Positions 1 through 9,349 of a stretch of DNA of 64,000 nucleotides are shown piece by piece (position 1 is the stretch's first letter; every line of letters begins with the position of its first letter). The notes below the pieces were generated by a model that was given only the letters and a program-made list of their open reading frames with translations, was not told the DNA's origin and did not search any database. The stretch lies in the NCBI RefSeq assembly GCF_002117915.1, contig NZ_BDJB01000008.1, positions 1 through 64,000 of the forward strand, in the 5' to 3' direction. The position numbers and the translations under genes are program-made. The stretch is from Sphingomonas sp. TZW2008. GTDB taxonomy: Bacteria > Pseudomonadota > Alphaproteobacteria > Sphingomonadales > Sphingomonadaceae.

Positions 1-42
1 TCCGCCGTCGCCCTCGCTGCAACCGTCATCTTCTGGCTGTGA
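1..42 (+). CDS. C-terminal tail of an unidentified membrane protein (partial)
   Basis: Only the last 13 codons and a TGA stop are inside the window. The peptide SAVALAATVIFWL is hydrophobic and would fit the end of a final transmembrane helix. The rest of the gene lies upstream of base 1, so the family cannot be named. The converging EF-hand gene begins its stop codon 17 bases later. Confidence 0.45.
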   Translation, partial: SAVALAATVIFWL

Positions 43-58
43 TCAACGAGTCCTGAGC

Positions 59-529
59 CTAGTTATCGTCGTCGGACGCGACGGCGGGGCAAACGCACTT
101 CGGCTTCGTCTTGCGCTTCACCGCGGTGGTGGCGAATTCGGCGCGGTCCATGGCGCCCGACCTGTCGCGATCGGCAGCGGCGAATTTGGCCGTCGTCTTC
201 GCCGCCCACTCGTCGAACGACAGCCGGCCGTCGCCGTTGGCGTCGAGCTTCGCGAACGCCTTACGCCGCGAGGCAAGATATTCGTCGCGCGTGATCCGGC
301 TGTCGCGATCCTTGTCATAGCGGTCGAAACGCTTCTCCTCTCTCGTTCGCTCGGTCGCTTCGGGCACCGGCGCCTCTGGCGCGGCCTCGACACTCTGCGT
401 GCCCCCGCGAACGGCGGCAGGCGGCGGGGGCGGCAGGACGGGGTCGCTCGTGGCGCGGCTCGAGAATAGCAGCCAGCCCGCCGCCACCATCAGCAGCGCC
501 GCCATACCTCCCGCCAGATATCGCCACAT
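59..529 (-). CDS. Membrane-anchored EF-hand calcium-binding protein
   Basis: 156 residues. An N-terminal hydrophobic segment (about residues 5-23) acts as a signal anchor, followed by a Pro/Ala-rich periplasmic linker (30-62). Three canonical 12-residue EF-hand loops follow, at about 72-83 (DKDRDSRITRDE), 96-107 (DANGDGRLSFDE) and 120-131 (DRDRSGAMDRAE); each has acidic residues at positions 1, 3, 5 and 12. The C-terminus carries a CVC motif and an acidic tail. Such small EF-hand proteins are common in sphingomonads, probably as periplasmic calcium buffers or sensors, but no specific role is known. It is transcribed toward the left edge of the window with no evident operon partner. The family call is firm and the function is open. 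Confidence 0.85.
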   Translation of the reverse strand: MWRYLAGGMAALLMVAAGWLLFSSRATSDPVLPPPPPAAVRGGTQSVEAAPEAPVPEATERTREEKRFDRYDKDRDSRITRDEYLASRRKAFAKLDANGDGRLSFDEWAAKTTAKFAAADRDRSGAMDRAEFATTAVKRKTKPKCVCPAVASDDDN

Positions 530-581
530 CGCCCCGCCCCCTCGTCGGCCGATGCTAGCGCGCCCCGTGGGGACCGCAAGC

Positions 582-1247
582 CTAGCGCCCGGTCAGCCGG
601 TGCCAGGCGAGCCGCGCGACACGGCGCGGCGCGCCCGGCGGCGCGACGCCTGCGAGATCTGCCCGCGCGACATGGATTAACGCCCCGAGGAAGCGCCCCG
701 CCCCGCTCCACCGCTGCGCCGCCGCCACCTGCAACGACGGCATCGCCAGCCGCGTCGCCGCGGCCACGCGCGCTCGCTCAGCACTGCGCATCGCGAGCTC
801 GGCCAGCGCCCAGCCGCGACCGGCCGACGCAACATCGTCGTGCGCACCCGCGAGCCGCGCCGCCTCGGTGAAGACGCTTGCCCGCGCCGCCGCGAACGCT
901 TCCAGATCGGCGTCACCGATCTCGGCGGGGAGCAACAGCTCCCAGCCTTCGGCCACCTTCGTCAGCGCCGCCGCGTCCGCTCCCTCGTCGCGCAGGGTCC
1001 GCAGGATCGGCTGCGCTGGCATAACGCCCTTCGTCAGATCGCCAAGCGCCTCGTACCACCACGTCAGCCGTAGCTGCGCCACCATCGCGTCGCGCGTGCC
1101 CAGCGCCAGCCGCGCCAGCGTCGCATCGAGCGCGAACACCGCCGCCACGCCCGCTCGCGCTCTCTTGGGCGCATAGGATAGCGCGAGCGCCCGCTCGAGA
1201 TGCCCGTCCGCGGGATCGATCCCGAAGGTTTCCGCGTCGTTAACCAT
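582..1247 (-). CDS. Squalene/phytoene synthase family protein (NDUFAF6-like)
   Basis: The start is set at the ATG giving MVNDAETFG, 221 residues. A longer in-frame reading (to 1451) would run into the divergent Tad gene and has a non-family, Arg-rich N-terminus. The all-helical fold signature is seen in LRLTWWYEAL (about residues 60-69) and the run of Ala-rich helices. The Asp-rich DxxxD motifs that bind prenyl diphosphate in true squalene and phytoene synthases are not visible. The protein is also shorter than those enzymes (usually about 280-350 residues). In alphaproteobacteria this degenerate subfamily is related to the mitochondrial complex I assembly factor NDUFAF6. A non-enzymatic or assembly role is therefore plausible, but that is inference. 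Confidence 0.7.
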   Translation of the reverse strand: MVNDAETFGIDPADGHLERALALSYAPKRARAGVAAVFALDATLARLALGTRDAMVAQLRLTWWYEALGDLTKGVMPAQPILRTLRDEGADAAALTKVAEGWELLLPAEIGDADLEAFAAARASVFTEAARLAGAHDDVASAGRGWALAELAMRSAERARVAAATRLAMPSLQVAAAQRWSGAGRFLGALIHVARADLAGVAPPGAPRRVARLAWHRLTGR

Positions 1248-1341
1248 GTCGCTTGAGGCAGGTTTAGCCGTTCCTCGTGCATCGCGCCACGTGAAGCCCT
1301 TCAGATCGATACGAGTGACGATGCGCGCGCGCGACAACAAG

Positions 1342-3153
1342 ATGGCGACATTCCTCGGACGCCTCCGCCGCGACCGCCGCGGCAACACGCTGGCGATCAT
1401 GGCTGCCGCGATGATCCCGCTGATTGCGATGATCGGCTCGGGTATCGACATGACGCGCGCCTACATGGCGCAGAACCGCTTCCGCCAGGCCTGCGACGCG
1501 GGATCGCTGGCCGGCCGCCGCCTGCTCAGCGGCCTCACCGTCACGCAGAACGTCCGTGACGAGGCGACCAAGTATTTCACGTTCAATTTCCCGCAGGGCC
1601 AGTTTCAATCGGCGGCCTACACGCTAGCCATGTCGATTCCGGCGCCGGGCACGCTGCGCATCGCCAGCGAGACAACGATCCCGACGACCTTGATGAAGAT
1701 CTTCGGCTTCGACACGCTGCCCATTACGACGACGTGTTCGGCGACGCAGGATTTCGTCAATACCGATATCATGCTCGTCTTCGATCTTTCGGGTTCGATG
1801 AACTGCGCGCCGGGAGGGGCTGGTGATTGTGGAGGTACAGAGCAGACCGGCTCAAAGATCGGTGCGCTGCGCAGCGCCGCGCTCAGCCTGTACGACACGC
1901 TTGAACCGGCGCAGAACCAGCTTTACGACAACAACCTTCGCCTGCGGTACGGCTTCGTCAACTATAACAGCACGGTTAACGTCGGACGTATCTTGTACGA
2001 AAAGAACCCTGACTGGTTAGTTCAAAGCTGGCAATATCAATCCCGCACCCCCGACTGGGTTGACGCAACGCCTTATTTCAACGGCAAATCCGCCTGCAAC
2101 TCCGCCTACACCTTCGACGCGCAGGCCAGTCAGGCGAATCCGACTTATACCGGCGTGATGGGCGGTTGGTGGCTGACGTCGAACCGCTGCAGGGTGATCG
2201 TGCAAAGTCAAAGCAATTCGGACGGCTACACGTACGAGCGGCAAACGGTCGACGTGCGGCCCTATCTGGCCAGCAACCTCAAGGCGACGAATACGCAGAC
2301 GCCCGCCCCGATCTGGCAGATCACGGGCACCAACGATCCGTATGACGACAAACCCTATGAATTCAAGTCGGTCTGGAACGGCTGCATCGAGGAACGCAAA
2401 ACAAACAGTACGCTCATAAACGGCGGCACCTCCACGACGGCACCTGCCGATGCCTATGATCTGGACGTCGATCTCCTGCCCTACAACGATGACACGCGCT
2501 GGCGCCCGATGTGGAACGATATCACCTACAACCCGGACTGGACTTGGGGATGGCCGTATTATCTTCCTCGGCAGCCGGCGACCTATTGCCCCACCGAGGC
2601 GCGCCGCCTGCAAAATTACTATAACAACCGCGCGGGCTTTGCAGCCTATGTCAGCGGGCTTGTCGCCCGAGGCGGCACCTATCACGATCTCGGCATGACG
2701 TGGGGCGCGCGCTTCATCTCGCCGACCGGCCTGTTCAAGCCGTCGACTCCCGAAACGAACGACGTCAACGATCCCGACAACCCGACCAAGATCCGCGGTT
2801 TCTCGGTCAAGAAGTACATGATCTTCATGACCGACGGTGACATGGCCCCGACGTCGACCGCCTACTCCGCCTACGGCATGGAGTATCTCGACGGCCGCGT
2901 GATGGGTTCACCGAGCGCAGACAATAACGCCCTCACCGCACGCCATCTTCAGCGCTTTCGCATGGCGTGCAACGCGGCGAAGGCAAAGGGCATCGACGTG
3001 TGGGTAATTGCTTTTGCGACGAACCTTACGACGGATATGCAGAACTGCGCGTCGAAGCCCGAGCAGGCCGCCGGACTTTCGACGAACGCTGCGCTCATCG
3101 CCAAATTCCAGGAAATCGGTTCCAAGATCGGTTCGCTGAGGCTCAGCCAATGA
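1342..3153 (+). CDS. TadG-like pilus assembly protein with von Willebrand A domain
   Basis: 603 residues from the ATG giving MATFLGRLRRD; an upstream in-frame ATG at 1321 is possible. An Arg-rich N-terminus is followed by one transmembrane helix (about 15-36), the usual TadE/TadG-type anchor. A vWA domain follows, with the MIDAS motif DLSGS at about 148-152 and a second metal-site Asp in FMTDGD near residue 498. A long Trp/Tyr/Asn-rich insertion sits between them. Tad proteins of this class are envelope-anchored and needed for Flp pilus biogenesis, often proposed to link the pilus to the outer membrane. The stop overlaps the next start (ATGA), so the three genes 1342-4390 form a translationally coupled operon. 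The core secretion genes (tadA, tadB, tadC, cpaB, rcpA) are not in the window. Confidence 0.85.
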   Translation: MATFLGRLRRDRRGNTLAIMAAAMIPLIAMIGSGIDMTRAYMAQNRFRQACDAGSLAGRRLLSGLTVTQNVRDEATKYFTFNFPQGQFQSAAYTLAMSIPAPGTLRIASETTIPTTLMKIFGFDTLPITTTCSATQDFVNTDIMLVFDLSGSMNCAPGGAGDCGGTEQTGSKIGALRSAALSLYDTLEPAQNQLYDNNLRLRYGFVNYNSTVNVGRILYEKNPDWLVQSWQYQSRTPDWVDATPYFNGKSACNSAYTFDAQASQANPTYTGVMGGWWLTSNRCRVIVQSQSNSDGYTYERQTVDVRPYLASNLKATNTQTPAPIWQITGTNDPYDDKPYEFKSVWNGCIEERKTNSTLINGGTSTTAPADAYDLDVDLLPYNDDTRWRPMWNDITYNPDWTWGWPYYLPRQPATYCPTEARRLQNYYNNRAGFAAYVSGLVARGGTYHDLGMTWGARFISPTGLFKPSTPETNDVNDPDNPTKIRGFSVKKYMIFMTDGDMAPTSTAYSAYGMEYLDGRVMGSPSADNNALTARHLQRFRMACNAAKAKGIDVWVIAFATNLTTDMQNCASKPEQAAGLSTNAALIAKFQEIGSKIGSLRLSQ

Positions 3154-3728
3154 TGCTGCGGCGTCTCCGTGCCGACGAACGCGGCGCCACGATCCTCGAA
3201 TTCGCGCTGATCATCCCCGTGATCTGCTCGCTTCTCGCGGCGGGTTTCGAGCTCGGCTACCGCGTGTATCTCGGCGCGATCGTGCAGGGCGCGCTGCTCG
3301 AAGCGTCGCGCCGCGCAACAATCGGCGATCGCACCGCCGCGCAGATCGATCAGATCATCAAGGATCGCGTCGCGATGCTGTCGAATGCGATGAACGTGAA
3401 AAGCATCAAGAAGGAAAATTTCTACAACTTCACCAACGTCGGCAAACCGGAGAAGATCACCTTCGATAAGAACAACAACAACAGCTACGACGCGGCTGAC
3501 GATTGTTACGAGGATGCCAACAACAACGGCACGTACGACGTCAATATGAACACCGGGCTGGGCACGGCGGACGATATCGTGCGCTATACGGTCGAGGTCG
3601 AATATCCGAACATCATGCCGGTGAACGCGCTGATGGGCTGGGGCACGAAGCAATACATCACCGCCTCCACCGTGCTGCGCAATCAGCCGTTCACGTCGCG
3701 CGCAATGCCGACGGTGCGCTGCCCGTGA
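3150..3728 (+). CDS. TadE-like pseudopilin with acidic Asn-rich repeats
   Basis: 192 residues, starting at the ATG that overlaps the TadG-like stop (ATGATG; the second ATG is also possible). The N-terminus has the TadE layout: Arg-rich start, GATILEFAL with the conserved Glu (about residue 17), then a transmembrane helix to about residue 36. Residues 106-130 hold two 9-residue loops of the form D-x-N-N-N-x-x-Y-D (106-114 and 122-130) that resemble dockerin or EF-hand calcium loops. TadE proteins are processed like prepilins and act as minor pseudopilins of the Flp pilus. The stop overlaps the GTG start of the next gene. The family is clear; the calcium role is an inference from the loop pattern. 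Confidence 0.82.
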   Translation: MMLRRLRADERGATILEFALIIPVICSLLAAGFELGYRVYLGAIVQGALLEASRRATIGDRTAAQIDQIIKDRVAMLSNAMNVKSIKKENFYNFTNVGKPEKITFDKNNNNSYDAADDCYEDANNNGTYDVNMNTGLGTADDIVRYTVEVEYPNIMPVNALMGWGTKQYITASTVLRNQPFTSRAMPTVRCP

Positions 3729-4390
3729 ACGCGACGCTCATGACCGCGGCGTCCACGCTACGCCGCCTGCGCACCGATCGCCGCGGCCTCGCGCTGCTCG
3801 AATTCGCCTTCACGCTGCCGCTGGTGCTGACGCTGCTGCTCTACGGGCTTGAGATCGCGAACTACGGCCTCGCCTCGCTGCGCGTGCATCAGATCGCCGC
3901 CACCGCCGCGGACAATGCCGCGCGCGTGCGCGATTCGATCAACGAGGCCGACGTCAACGAGGTGCTGATCGGCGGCAAGATCGTCGGCGAGCGCATGGAT
4001 TTCGCCAGTCGTGGGCGCATCATTCTCAGCGACGTAATGCCGAACGGTCAGACGGGCACCAACGCCGGCCAGAAGATCCTGTGGCAGCGTTGCACCGGCG
4101 CGCTCAACACGCCCGAATCTCAGCCCAAATACGGTGCCGAGGGCAAGGGCGCGACCGACGGCACGCTACAGGCGATGGGCGCCGTCGGCCGCCAGATCGC
4201 GGCGAGCGCCAATTCGGCGATGATCTTCGCCGAGGTGACCTATCGCTACAAGCCGGTGGTGTCGTCCACGCTGCTCGGCACGCCGATCATGCGCTCGGAA
4301 GCGTCATTCACCGTGCGCGAACGCAACGCGGAGACGCTTAAAGCCGCGACCGGCGCCACCGCCAGCGTCTGCACCAGCTACGCGGCGTAG
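3725..4390 (+). CDS. TadE-family pilus protein (second copy)
   Basis: 221 residues from a GTG that overlaps the preceding TGA (GTGA); an ATG at 3740 is the alternative. Residues 12-21 are Arg-rich, and LALLEFAFTLPLVLTLLLYG (about 22-41) forms the TadE transmembrane segment with its conserved Glu. The rest is a periplasmic domain of mixed composition with two cysteines (one in WQRCTG, one at the C-terminus) that could form a disulfide. With the two genes upstream it makes a TadG-TadE-TadE module. Two TadE-like partners with a TadG are common in Tad loci. It ends 23 bases before the convergent pdhB gene. Confidence 0.82.
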   Translation: MNATLMTAASTLRRLRTDRRGLALLEFAFTLPLVLTLLLYGLEIANYGLASLRVHQIAATAADNAARVRDSINEADVNEVLIGGKIVGERMDFASRGRIILSDVMPNGQTGTNAGQKILWQRCTGALNTPESQPKYGAEGKGATDGTLQAMGAVGRQIAASANSAMIFAEVTYRYKPVVSSTLLGTPIMRSEASFTVRERNAETLKAATGATASVCTSYAA

Positions 4391-4413
4391 CAGGTACAGA
4401 CACCGGTCTTGGC

Positions 4414-5850
4414 TCACCCCCGGTACGTCACCTTCTTCACCGCCTCGACGATGCGGTCGGACGAGATCAGCGCCAGCTTCTCAAGGTTCGCCGCATAGGG
4501 CAGCGGCACGTCCTCGTTGCAGACGCGGATCACCGGGGCGTCGAGATCGTCGAACCCTTCCTCCATGCAGATCGCCACGATCTCACTGGCGATCGAGCAT
4601 GTCGGCCAGCCTTCCTCGGCGACGACGAGGCGATTGGTCTTGGCGAGGCTTTTCAGCACCGTCTGCTTGTCGAGCGGGCGCAGCGTGCGCAGGTCGATCA
4701 CTTCCACCTCGACGCCCTCTTCCGCAAGCTTGTCCGCCGCCTCGAGCGCCAACCCCACGCCGATCGAGTAGCTGACGATCGTCACGTCGCGGCCCTCGCG
4801 CATCACCCGCGCCTTGCCGATCGGCAGCACCCAGTCGTCCAGCTTGGGCACGTCGAACGACCGGCCGTAGAGCAGCTCGTTCTCGAGGAACACGACCGGG
4901 TCCTCGGTGCGGATCGCCGCCTTGAGCAGCCCCTTGGCATCCGCAGCGTCATACGGCGCGATCACGATCAGGCCAGGGACGCTGGCATACCACGGGCCAT
5001 AGTTCTGCGAATGCTGCGCGCCGACGCGGCTCGCCGCACCATTGGGGCCGCGGAACACCATCGGGCAGCGCATCTGCCCGCCCGACATGTAGTTCGTCTT
5101 GGCGGCCGAATTGACGATATGATCGATCGCCTGCATCGCGAAGTTGAACGTCATGAACTCGACGATCGGCCGGAGCCCGCCCATCGCCGCGCCCGTGCCG
5201 ACGCCGGCGAAGCCATATTCGGTGATCGGCGTGTCGATCACGCGCTGCTCGCCGAACTCATCGAGCAGGCCCTGGGTCACCTTGTACGCGCCTTGATATT
5301 GCGCGACTTCCTCGCCCATCACGAACACGCGGTCGTCGGCGCGCATCTCCTCGGCCATCGCGTCGCGCAGCGCTTCGCGGACGGTCATCTTGACCATCTC
5401 GGTGCCTTCCGGGATCGCCGGATCGGCGACCTCGGCATCGTGCTTCGCCGCCTCGAACATCTGCCGCGCGCCGGTCTCGACCTTCTCCTGCGCGGGGTGC
5501 GCGGAGTCTTCGACCTTGTCGTCCTTCTTTGCGTCGGCTTTGGCCTTCGCGTCGGGCGCGTCGTCCTTGGTCTCCTGAGGCGCGGTGTCGGCGTTGCCCG
5601 CATCCTCGCCCTCGCCGGTCAGCTGCATGATAACCGTGCCGACCTTCACGTTGTCGGTGCCTTCGGCGACCAGAATCTTGCCGACGACGCCCTCGTCGAC
5701 CGCCTCGAACTCCATCGTCGCCTTGTCGGTCTCGATCTCGGCCATGATGTCGCCCGACTTCACCGTGTCGCCTTCTTTGACGAGCCACTTGGCGAGCGTG
5801 CCCTCTTCCATCGTCGGCGACAGCGCCGGCATCTTGATGTCGATCGCCAT
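4414..5850 (-). CDS. pdhB: Pyruvate dehydrogenase E1 component, beta subunit, with N-terminal lipoyl domain
   Basis: 478 residues. Residues 1-80 are a biotinyl/lipoyl domain with the lipoylation motif [10 protein letters not shown] (Lys43). A charged Ala/Lys/Asp linker (about 85-130) joins it to the transketolase-like E1-beta domain (about 150-478). E1-beta carries part of the thiamine diphosphate site and pairs with E1-alpha to decarboxylate pyruvate and acetylate lipoyl groups. The extra lipoyl domain on E1-beta is a well-known alphaproteobacterial trait, so the fusion is expected. The gene starts one base after the pdhA stop, so the two form an operon. The E2 and E3 genes (pdhC, lpd) are not in the window. 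Confidence 0.95.
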   Translation of the reverse strand: MAIDIKMPALSPTMEEGTLAKWLVKEGDTVKSGDIMAEIETDKATMEFEAVDEGVVGKILVAEGTDNVKVGTVIMQLTGEGEDAGNADTAPQETKDDAPDAKAKADAKKDDKVEDSAHPAQEKVETGARQMFEAAKHDAEVADPAIPEGTEMVKMTVREALRDAMAEEMRADDRVFVMGEEVAQYQGAYKVTQGLLDEFGEQRVIDTPITEYGFAGVGTGAAMGGLRPIVEFMTFNFAMQAIDHIVNSAAKTNYMSGGQMRCPMVFRGPNGAASRVGAQHSQNYGPWYASVPGLIVIAPYDAADAKGLLKAAIRTEDPVVFLENELLYGRSFDVPKLDDWVLPIGKARVMREGRDVTIVSYSIGVGLALEAADKLAEEGVEVEVIDLRTLRPLDKQTVLKSLAKTNRLVVAEEGWPTCSIASEIVAICMEEGFDDLDAPVIRVCNEDVPLPYAANLEKLALISSDRIVEAVKKVTYRG

Positions 5851-5851
5851 C

Positions 5852-6895
5852 TCAGTACGTCTCCACCAGCACGTCGGTATACAACTCCTGCGGTTCGGGT
5901 TCGGGGGTGCTTTCGGCGAAGTCGGCCGCCTCGCCCACGGTCTTGCGGATCTCCGCTTCGAGCTTCTTGAGCTCGTCCTCCTTCACCCCTTCGGCCTCAA
6001 GCAGCTTCTTGACGTGCTCGATCGGATCGGACTTGTCGCGCACCGACTGCACTTCCTCGCGGCTACGGTACTTGGCGGGGTCAGACATCGAGTGGCCGCG
6101 ATAGCGATAGGTCTTCATCTCGAGAATGATCGGCCCCTTGCCCGCGCGCACCCAGGCGAGCGCCTCCTCGGCCGCACCGCGCGCCGCCAGCACGTCCATC
6201 CCGTCGACCTGGATGCCGGGGATGCGGAAGCTCTCGCCGCGCCGGTACAGCTGGTCCTCGGCCGACGCGCGGTTCACGCTGGTGCCCATCGCATACTGAT
6301 TGTTCTCGATGACGAAGATGACCGGCAGCTTCCACAGCTCCGCCATGTTGAAGCTCTCGTACACCTGGCCCTGGTTCGCGGCGCCGTCGCCGAAATAGGC
6401 GAGGCACACGCCGCCGTCGCCGCGATACTTATGCGCGAAACCGAGCCCGGTGCCGAGTGACACCTGCGCGCCCACGATGCCGTGGCCGCCGTAGAATTTA
6501 TGCTCGACGCTGAACATGTGCATCGAGCCACCCTTGCCCTTCGAGATGCCGGCCTGGCGCCCGGTCAACTCGGCCATCACGTCCTTGGGCGGGATCCCGC
6601 ACAGCAGCATGTGACCGTGATCGCGATAGCCAGTGATCACGCTGTCCTTGTCCGACAAGGCCGATTGCAGCCCGACCGCGACCGCCTCCTGTCCGATGTA
6701 CAGGTGGCAGAAGCCGCCGATCAGGCCGAGGCCGTAGAGCTGCCCCGCCTTCTCTTCGAAGCGGCGGATCAGCAGCATGTCCTTGTAGAATTGCATCAGC
6801 TCGTCCCGCGATGCCTTGTAAGGCTGCGGCTCGTTCGGCCGCTCGCGATTGGGGATGGCTGGTTCGGCGCTTTTCGCGCTTGGCGTTTTTGCCAC
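5852..6895 (-). CDS. pdhA: Pyruvate dehydrogenase E1 component, alpha subunit
   Basis: 347 residues, normal for the alphaproteobacterial enzyme. The thiamine diphosphate motif begins at [19 protein letters not shown] and ends at the conserved NN of VIENNQY. The regulatory-loop region [11 protein letters not shown] is also present. It works with the adjacent pdhB product in the cytoplasmic pyruvate dehydrogenase complex, converting pyruvate to acetyl-CoA. The start at 6895 gives [12 protein letters not shown]. It is first in the pdhAB operon, and its promoter should lie in 6896-7038, shared with the divergent MFS gene. Confidence 0.95.
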   Translation of the reverse strand: MAKTPSAKSAEPAIPNRERPNEPQPYKASRDELMQFYKDMLLIRRFEEKAGQLYGLGLIGGFCHLYIGQEAVAVGLQSALSDKDSVITGYRDHGHMLLCGIPPKDVMAELTGRQAGISKGKGGSMHMFSVEHKFYGGHGIVGAQVSLGTGLGFAHKYRGDGGVCLAYFGDGAANQGQVYESFNMAELWKLPVIFVIENNQYAMGTSVNRASAEDQLYRRGESFRIPGIQVDGMDVLAARGAAEEALAWVRAGKGPIILEMKTYRYRGHSMSDPAKYRSREEVQSVRDKSDPIEHVKKLLEAEGVKEDELKKLEAEIRKTVGEAADFAESTPEPEPQELYTDVLVETY

Positions 6896-7038
6896 GGGGT
6901 TGGACCTCGCAGGTTCCTGAGGGGGGAGATGCGGCGCGTATAGGCGCGAACCCGCGAAACGCGCAATTGCCCGCCAGGACCCACGCCCGCGCGCGGCATT
7001 CTTGTGCCCTGCCGGTCTGCGCTCTAAGCCCGGCCGCG

Positions 7039-8328
7039 ATGTCCACCGTGCACCCGCTTCGGATCGCCAATTATCGAAGCTACTGGCTGGCGCGGCTCGC
7101 CAGTACGATCGCCCAGTCGGCGCTCGCCATCGTGCTCGGCTGGCAGGTGTACAGCATCGCGCGCGAGACGATGGACATCCGCGACGCGGCGTTCCTGCTC
7201 GGCATGATCGGCCTCGCGCAATTCGTGCCGCTGTTCGTCCTGACGCCGATCGTCGGGCTGATCGCGGATTCGATCGATCGCCGCTGGATCGTGCGCGGCA
7301 CCACGACTTTGCTCGCGCTCACCACCGGCATGCTCGGCTTCGCGACGTGGGAGGGGTGGCTCGGCCTCCCCGTCCTCTTCGGCGCGGCAGTATTCGTCGG
7401 CGTGGCGCGCGCCTTCGCCGGCCCCGCCTATTCGGCGCTCGCGCCCAATCTCGTCCCGCGTGAAAGCCTGCCGACGGCGATCGCGCTGGGATCGATCGCG
7501 ATGCAGGTCGGCTTCATCGCCGGGCCGAGCGTCGGCGGGTTGCTGTTCGCGATCGGGCCGATCGTCGCCTATGCCGGCATGTCGGCGATGTTCCTCGTCG
7601 CGCTGCTGCTCCTCCTCACCATCAAGCGCGTGCCGCAACCCGCCGCGCAAAAGGATCGCCGCCCGCTCGCGCGGATCGTCGACGGCTTCGCCTATGTGAA
7701 GCGCAACCGGCTGGTGCAGGCGGCGATCACGCTCGATCTGTTCGCGGTGCTGCTCGCCGGCGCGACCGCGCTACTGCCGATCTACGCGCGCGATATCCTC
7801 CACGTCGGCGCGACCGGCCTCGGCTTCCTCGCCGCCGGCATGGGGATCGGCGCCTCGCTCACCGGCGTCTATCTCTCCTTCCACCCGATGAAGACCGATG
7901 TCGGCCGCAAGATGCTCATCTCGGTCGTCGTCTTCGGCCTCGCGATCCTCGTCTTCGGCATTTCCAAGATCTTCGCGCTAAGTCTCGCGGCGCTGATCGT
8001 CGCGGGCGGGGCGGACATGGTGTCGATGTACGTCCGCGGCTCGCTGATCCAACTGCACACGCCCGACGACATGCGCGGCCGCGTCAGCGCGGTCAGCCAA
8101 CTCACCATTTCGGCATCGAACGAGCTCGGCGAGGCGGAGAGCGGGCTGATGGCTTCGCTACTCGGCCCGGTCGCCGCAGTTGTCGTCGGCGGCGTCGGCG
8201 CGATCGCCGTCACATTGCTGTGGGCGCGACTCTTCCCGGAACTCAAGAACGCGCGGACCTTTGATCCCCCAGAACAACCCCTGTCGGTCATCCCGCCCGA
8301 AACACAGCACGGAGTGAGCCAGCCATGA
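7039..8328 (+). CDS. Major facilitator superfamily transporter (EntS/MFS_3-like exporter)
   Basis: 429 residues from the ATG giving [20 protein letters not shown]; longer in-frame readings would overlap pdhA. The opening, in which a short cytoplasmic stretch with NYRSYW leads straight into TM1, is typical of the MFS_3 (enterobactin exporter-like) group. About twelve hydrophobic helices are visible, with a loop near the middle ([20 protein letters not shown]) separating the two six-helix halves. An inner-membrane drug or siderophore exporter is likely; the substrate cannot be read from sequence. The stop overlaps the cysK start by four bases (ATGA), so the two are translationally coupled. Confidence 0.85.
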   Translation: MSTVHPLRIANYRSYWLARLASTIAQSALAIVLGWQVYSIARETMDIRDAAFLLGMIGLAQFVPLFVLTPIVGLIADSIDRRWIVRGTTTLLALTTGMLGFATWEGWLGLPVLFGAAVFVGVARAFAGPAYSALAPNLVPRESLPTAIALGSIAMQVGFIAGPSVGGLLFAIGPIVAYAGMSAMFLVALLLLLTIKRVPQPAAQKDRRPLARIVDGFAYVKRNRLVQAAITLDLFAVLLAGATALLPIYARDILHVGATGLGFLAAGMGIGASLTGVYLSFHPMKTDVGRKMLISVVVFGLAILVFGISKIFALSLAALIVAGGADMVSMYVRGSLIQLHTPDDMRGRVSAVSQLTISASNELGEAESGLMASLLGPVAAVVVGGVGAIAVTLLWARLFPELKNARTFDPPEQPLSVIPPETQHGVSQP

Positions 8329-9245
8329 AGGCGAACACGATCCTCGACACGATCGGCAATACGCCGCACGTCCGCGTCCAGCGCCTGTTCCCGGGATCGG
8401 AAGTGTGGATCAAGTCAGAGCGGTCGAACCCCGGCGGGTCGATCAAGGACCGGATTGCGCTCGCGATGATCGAGGCGGCCGAAGCGTCGGGCGACCTCAA
8501 GCCGGGCGGCACCATCATCGAGCCGACCAGCGGCAACACCGGCATCGGCCTCGCGATGGTCGCTGCGGTGAAGGGCTACAAGCTTGTCCTCGTCATGCCC
8601 GAGAGCATGTCGCTCGAGCGGCGCCGGCTGATGCTGGCCTACGGCGCGACCTTCGATCTAACCCCGCGCGAGAAGGGGATGAAGGGCGCGATCGAGCGCG
8701 CGCTCGAGCTCGTGTCGAGCACGCCCAACGCCTGGATGCCGCAGCAATTCGAGAACGCGGCGAATATCGACGTGCACGTGCGGACGACGTCGCAGGAAAT
8801 CCTGAACGACTTCCGCGATGCGCCGATCGACGTGCTGATCACCGGCGTCGGCACCGGCGGCCACATCACCGGCGTCGCCGAGACGCTGAAGAAGGAGTGG
8901 CCGAACCTCAAGGTTTTCGCCGTCGAGCCCGCCGCCTCGCCCGTCATCGGCGGCGGCCAGCCCGGCCCGCACCCGATCCAGGGCATCGGCGCGGGCTTCA
9001 TCCCGGCCAATCTGCATACCCAGGCACTCGACGGCGTGATCGAGGTCGATGCCGCCGTCGCGAAGGACATGGCGCGCCGCGCCGCGACGCAGGAAGGCAT
9101 GCTCGTCGGCATTTCATCGGGCGCGACGCTCGCCGCAATCCTTCAGAAGCTGCCCGATCTGCCCGACGACGTTCGAGTGCTCGGCTTCAACTACGACACG
9201 GGCGAACGCTACCTCTCGGTGCCCGACTTCCTGCCCGAGGCCTGA
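8325..9245 (+). CDS. cysK: Cysteine synthase A (O-acetylserine sulfhydrylase)
   Basis: 306 residues, normal length. The PLP lysine lies in [10 protein letters not shown] (Lys41). The PLP-phosphate and substrate loop TSGNTG is at about 68-73, and the glycine loop [10 protein letters not shown] lies near residue 170. It makes cysteine from O-acetylserine and sulfide in the cytoplasm. The start codon overlaps the stop of the upstream MFS exporter gene, so both sit on one message. This raises the possibility that the exporter handles a cysteine-pathway metabolite, but that is only suggested by the coupling. Confidence 0.94.
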   Translation: MKANTILDTIGNTPHVRVQRLFPGSEVWIKSERSNPGGSIKDRIALAMIEAAEASGDLKPGGTIIEPTSGNTGIGLAMVAAVKGYKLVLVMPESMSLERRRLMLAYGATFDLTPREKGMKGAIERALELVSSTPNAWMPQQFENAANIDVHVRTTSQEILNDFRDAPIDVLITGVGTGGHITGVAETLKKEWPNLKVFAVEPAASPVIGGGQPGPHPIQGIGAGFIPANLHTQALDGVIEVDAAVAKDMARRAATQEGMLVGISSGATLAAILQKLPDLPDDVRVLGFNYDTGERYLSVPDFLPEA

Positions 9246-9349
9246 CGCCTGACCGTCACATCCGTGTCCCGCTTAGATAGCCGGCTGGGCGCGGATGGCG
9301 CGCCGGCAGCTATTCGCCGCCGCGCGCTTTTGCGCTAAGCGCCCGCGCC

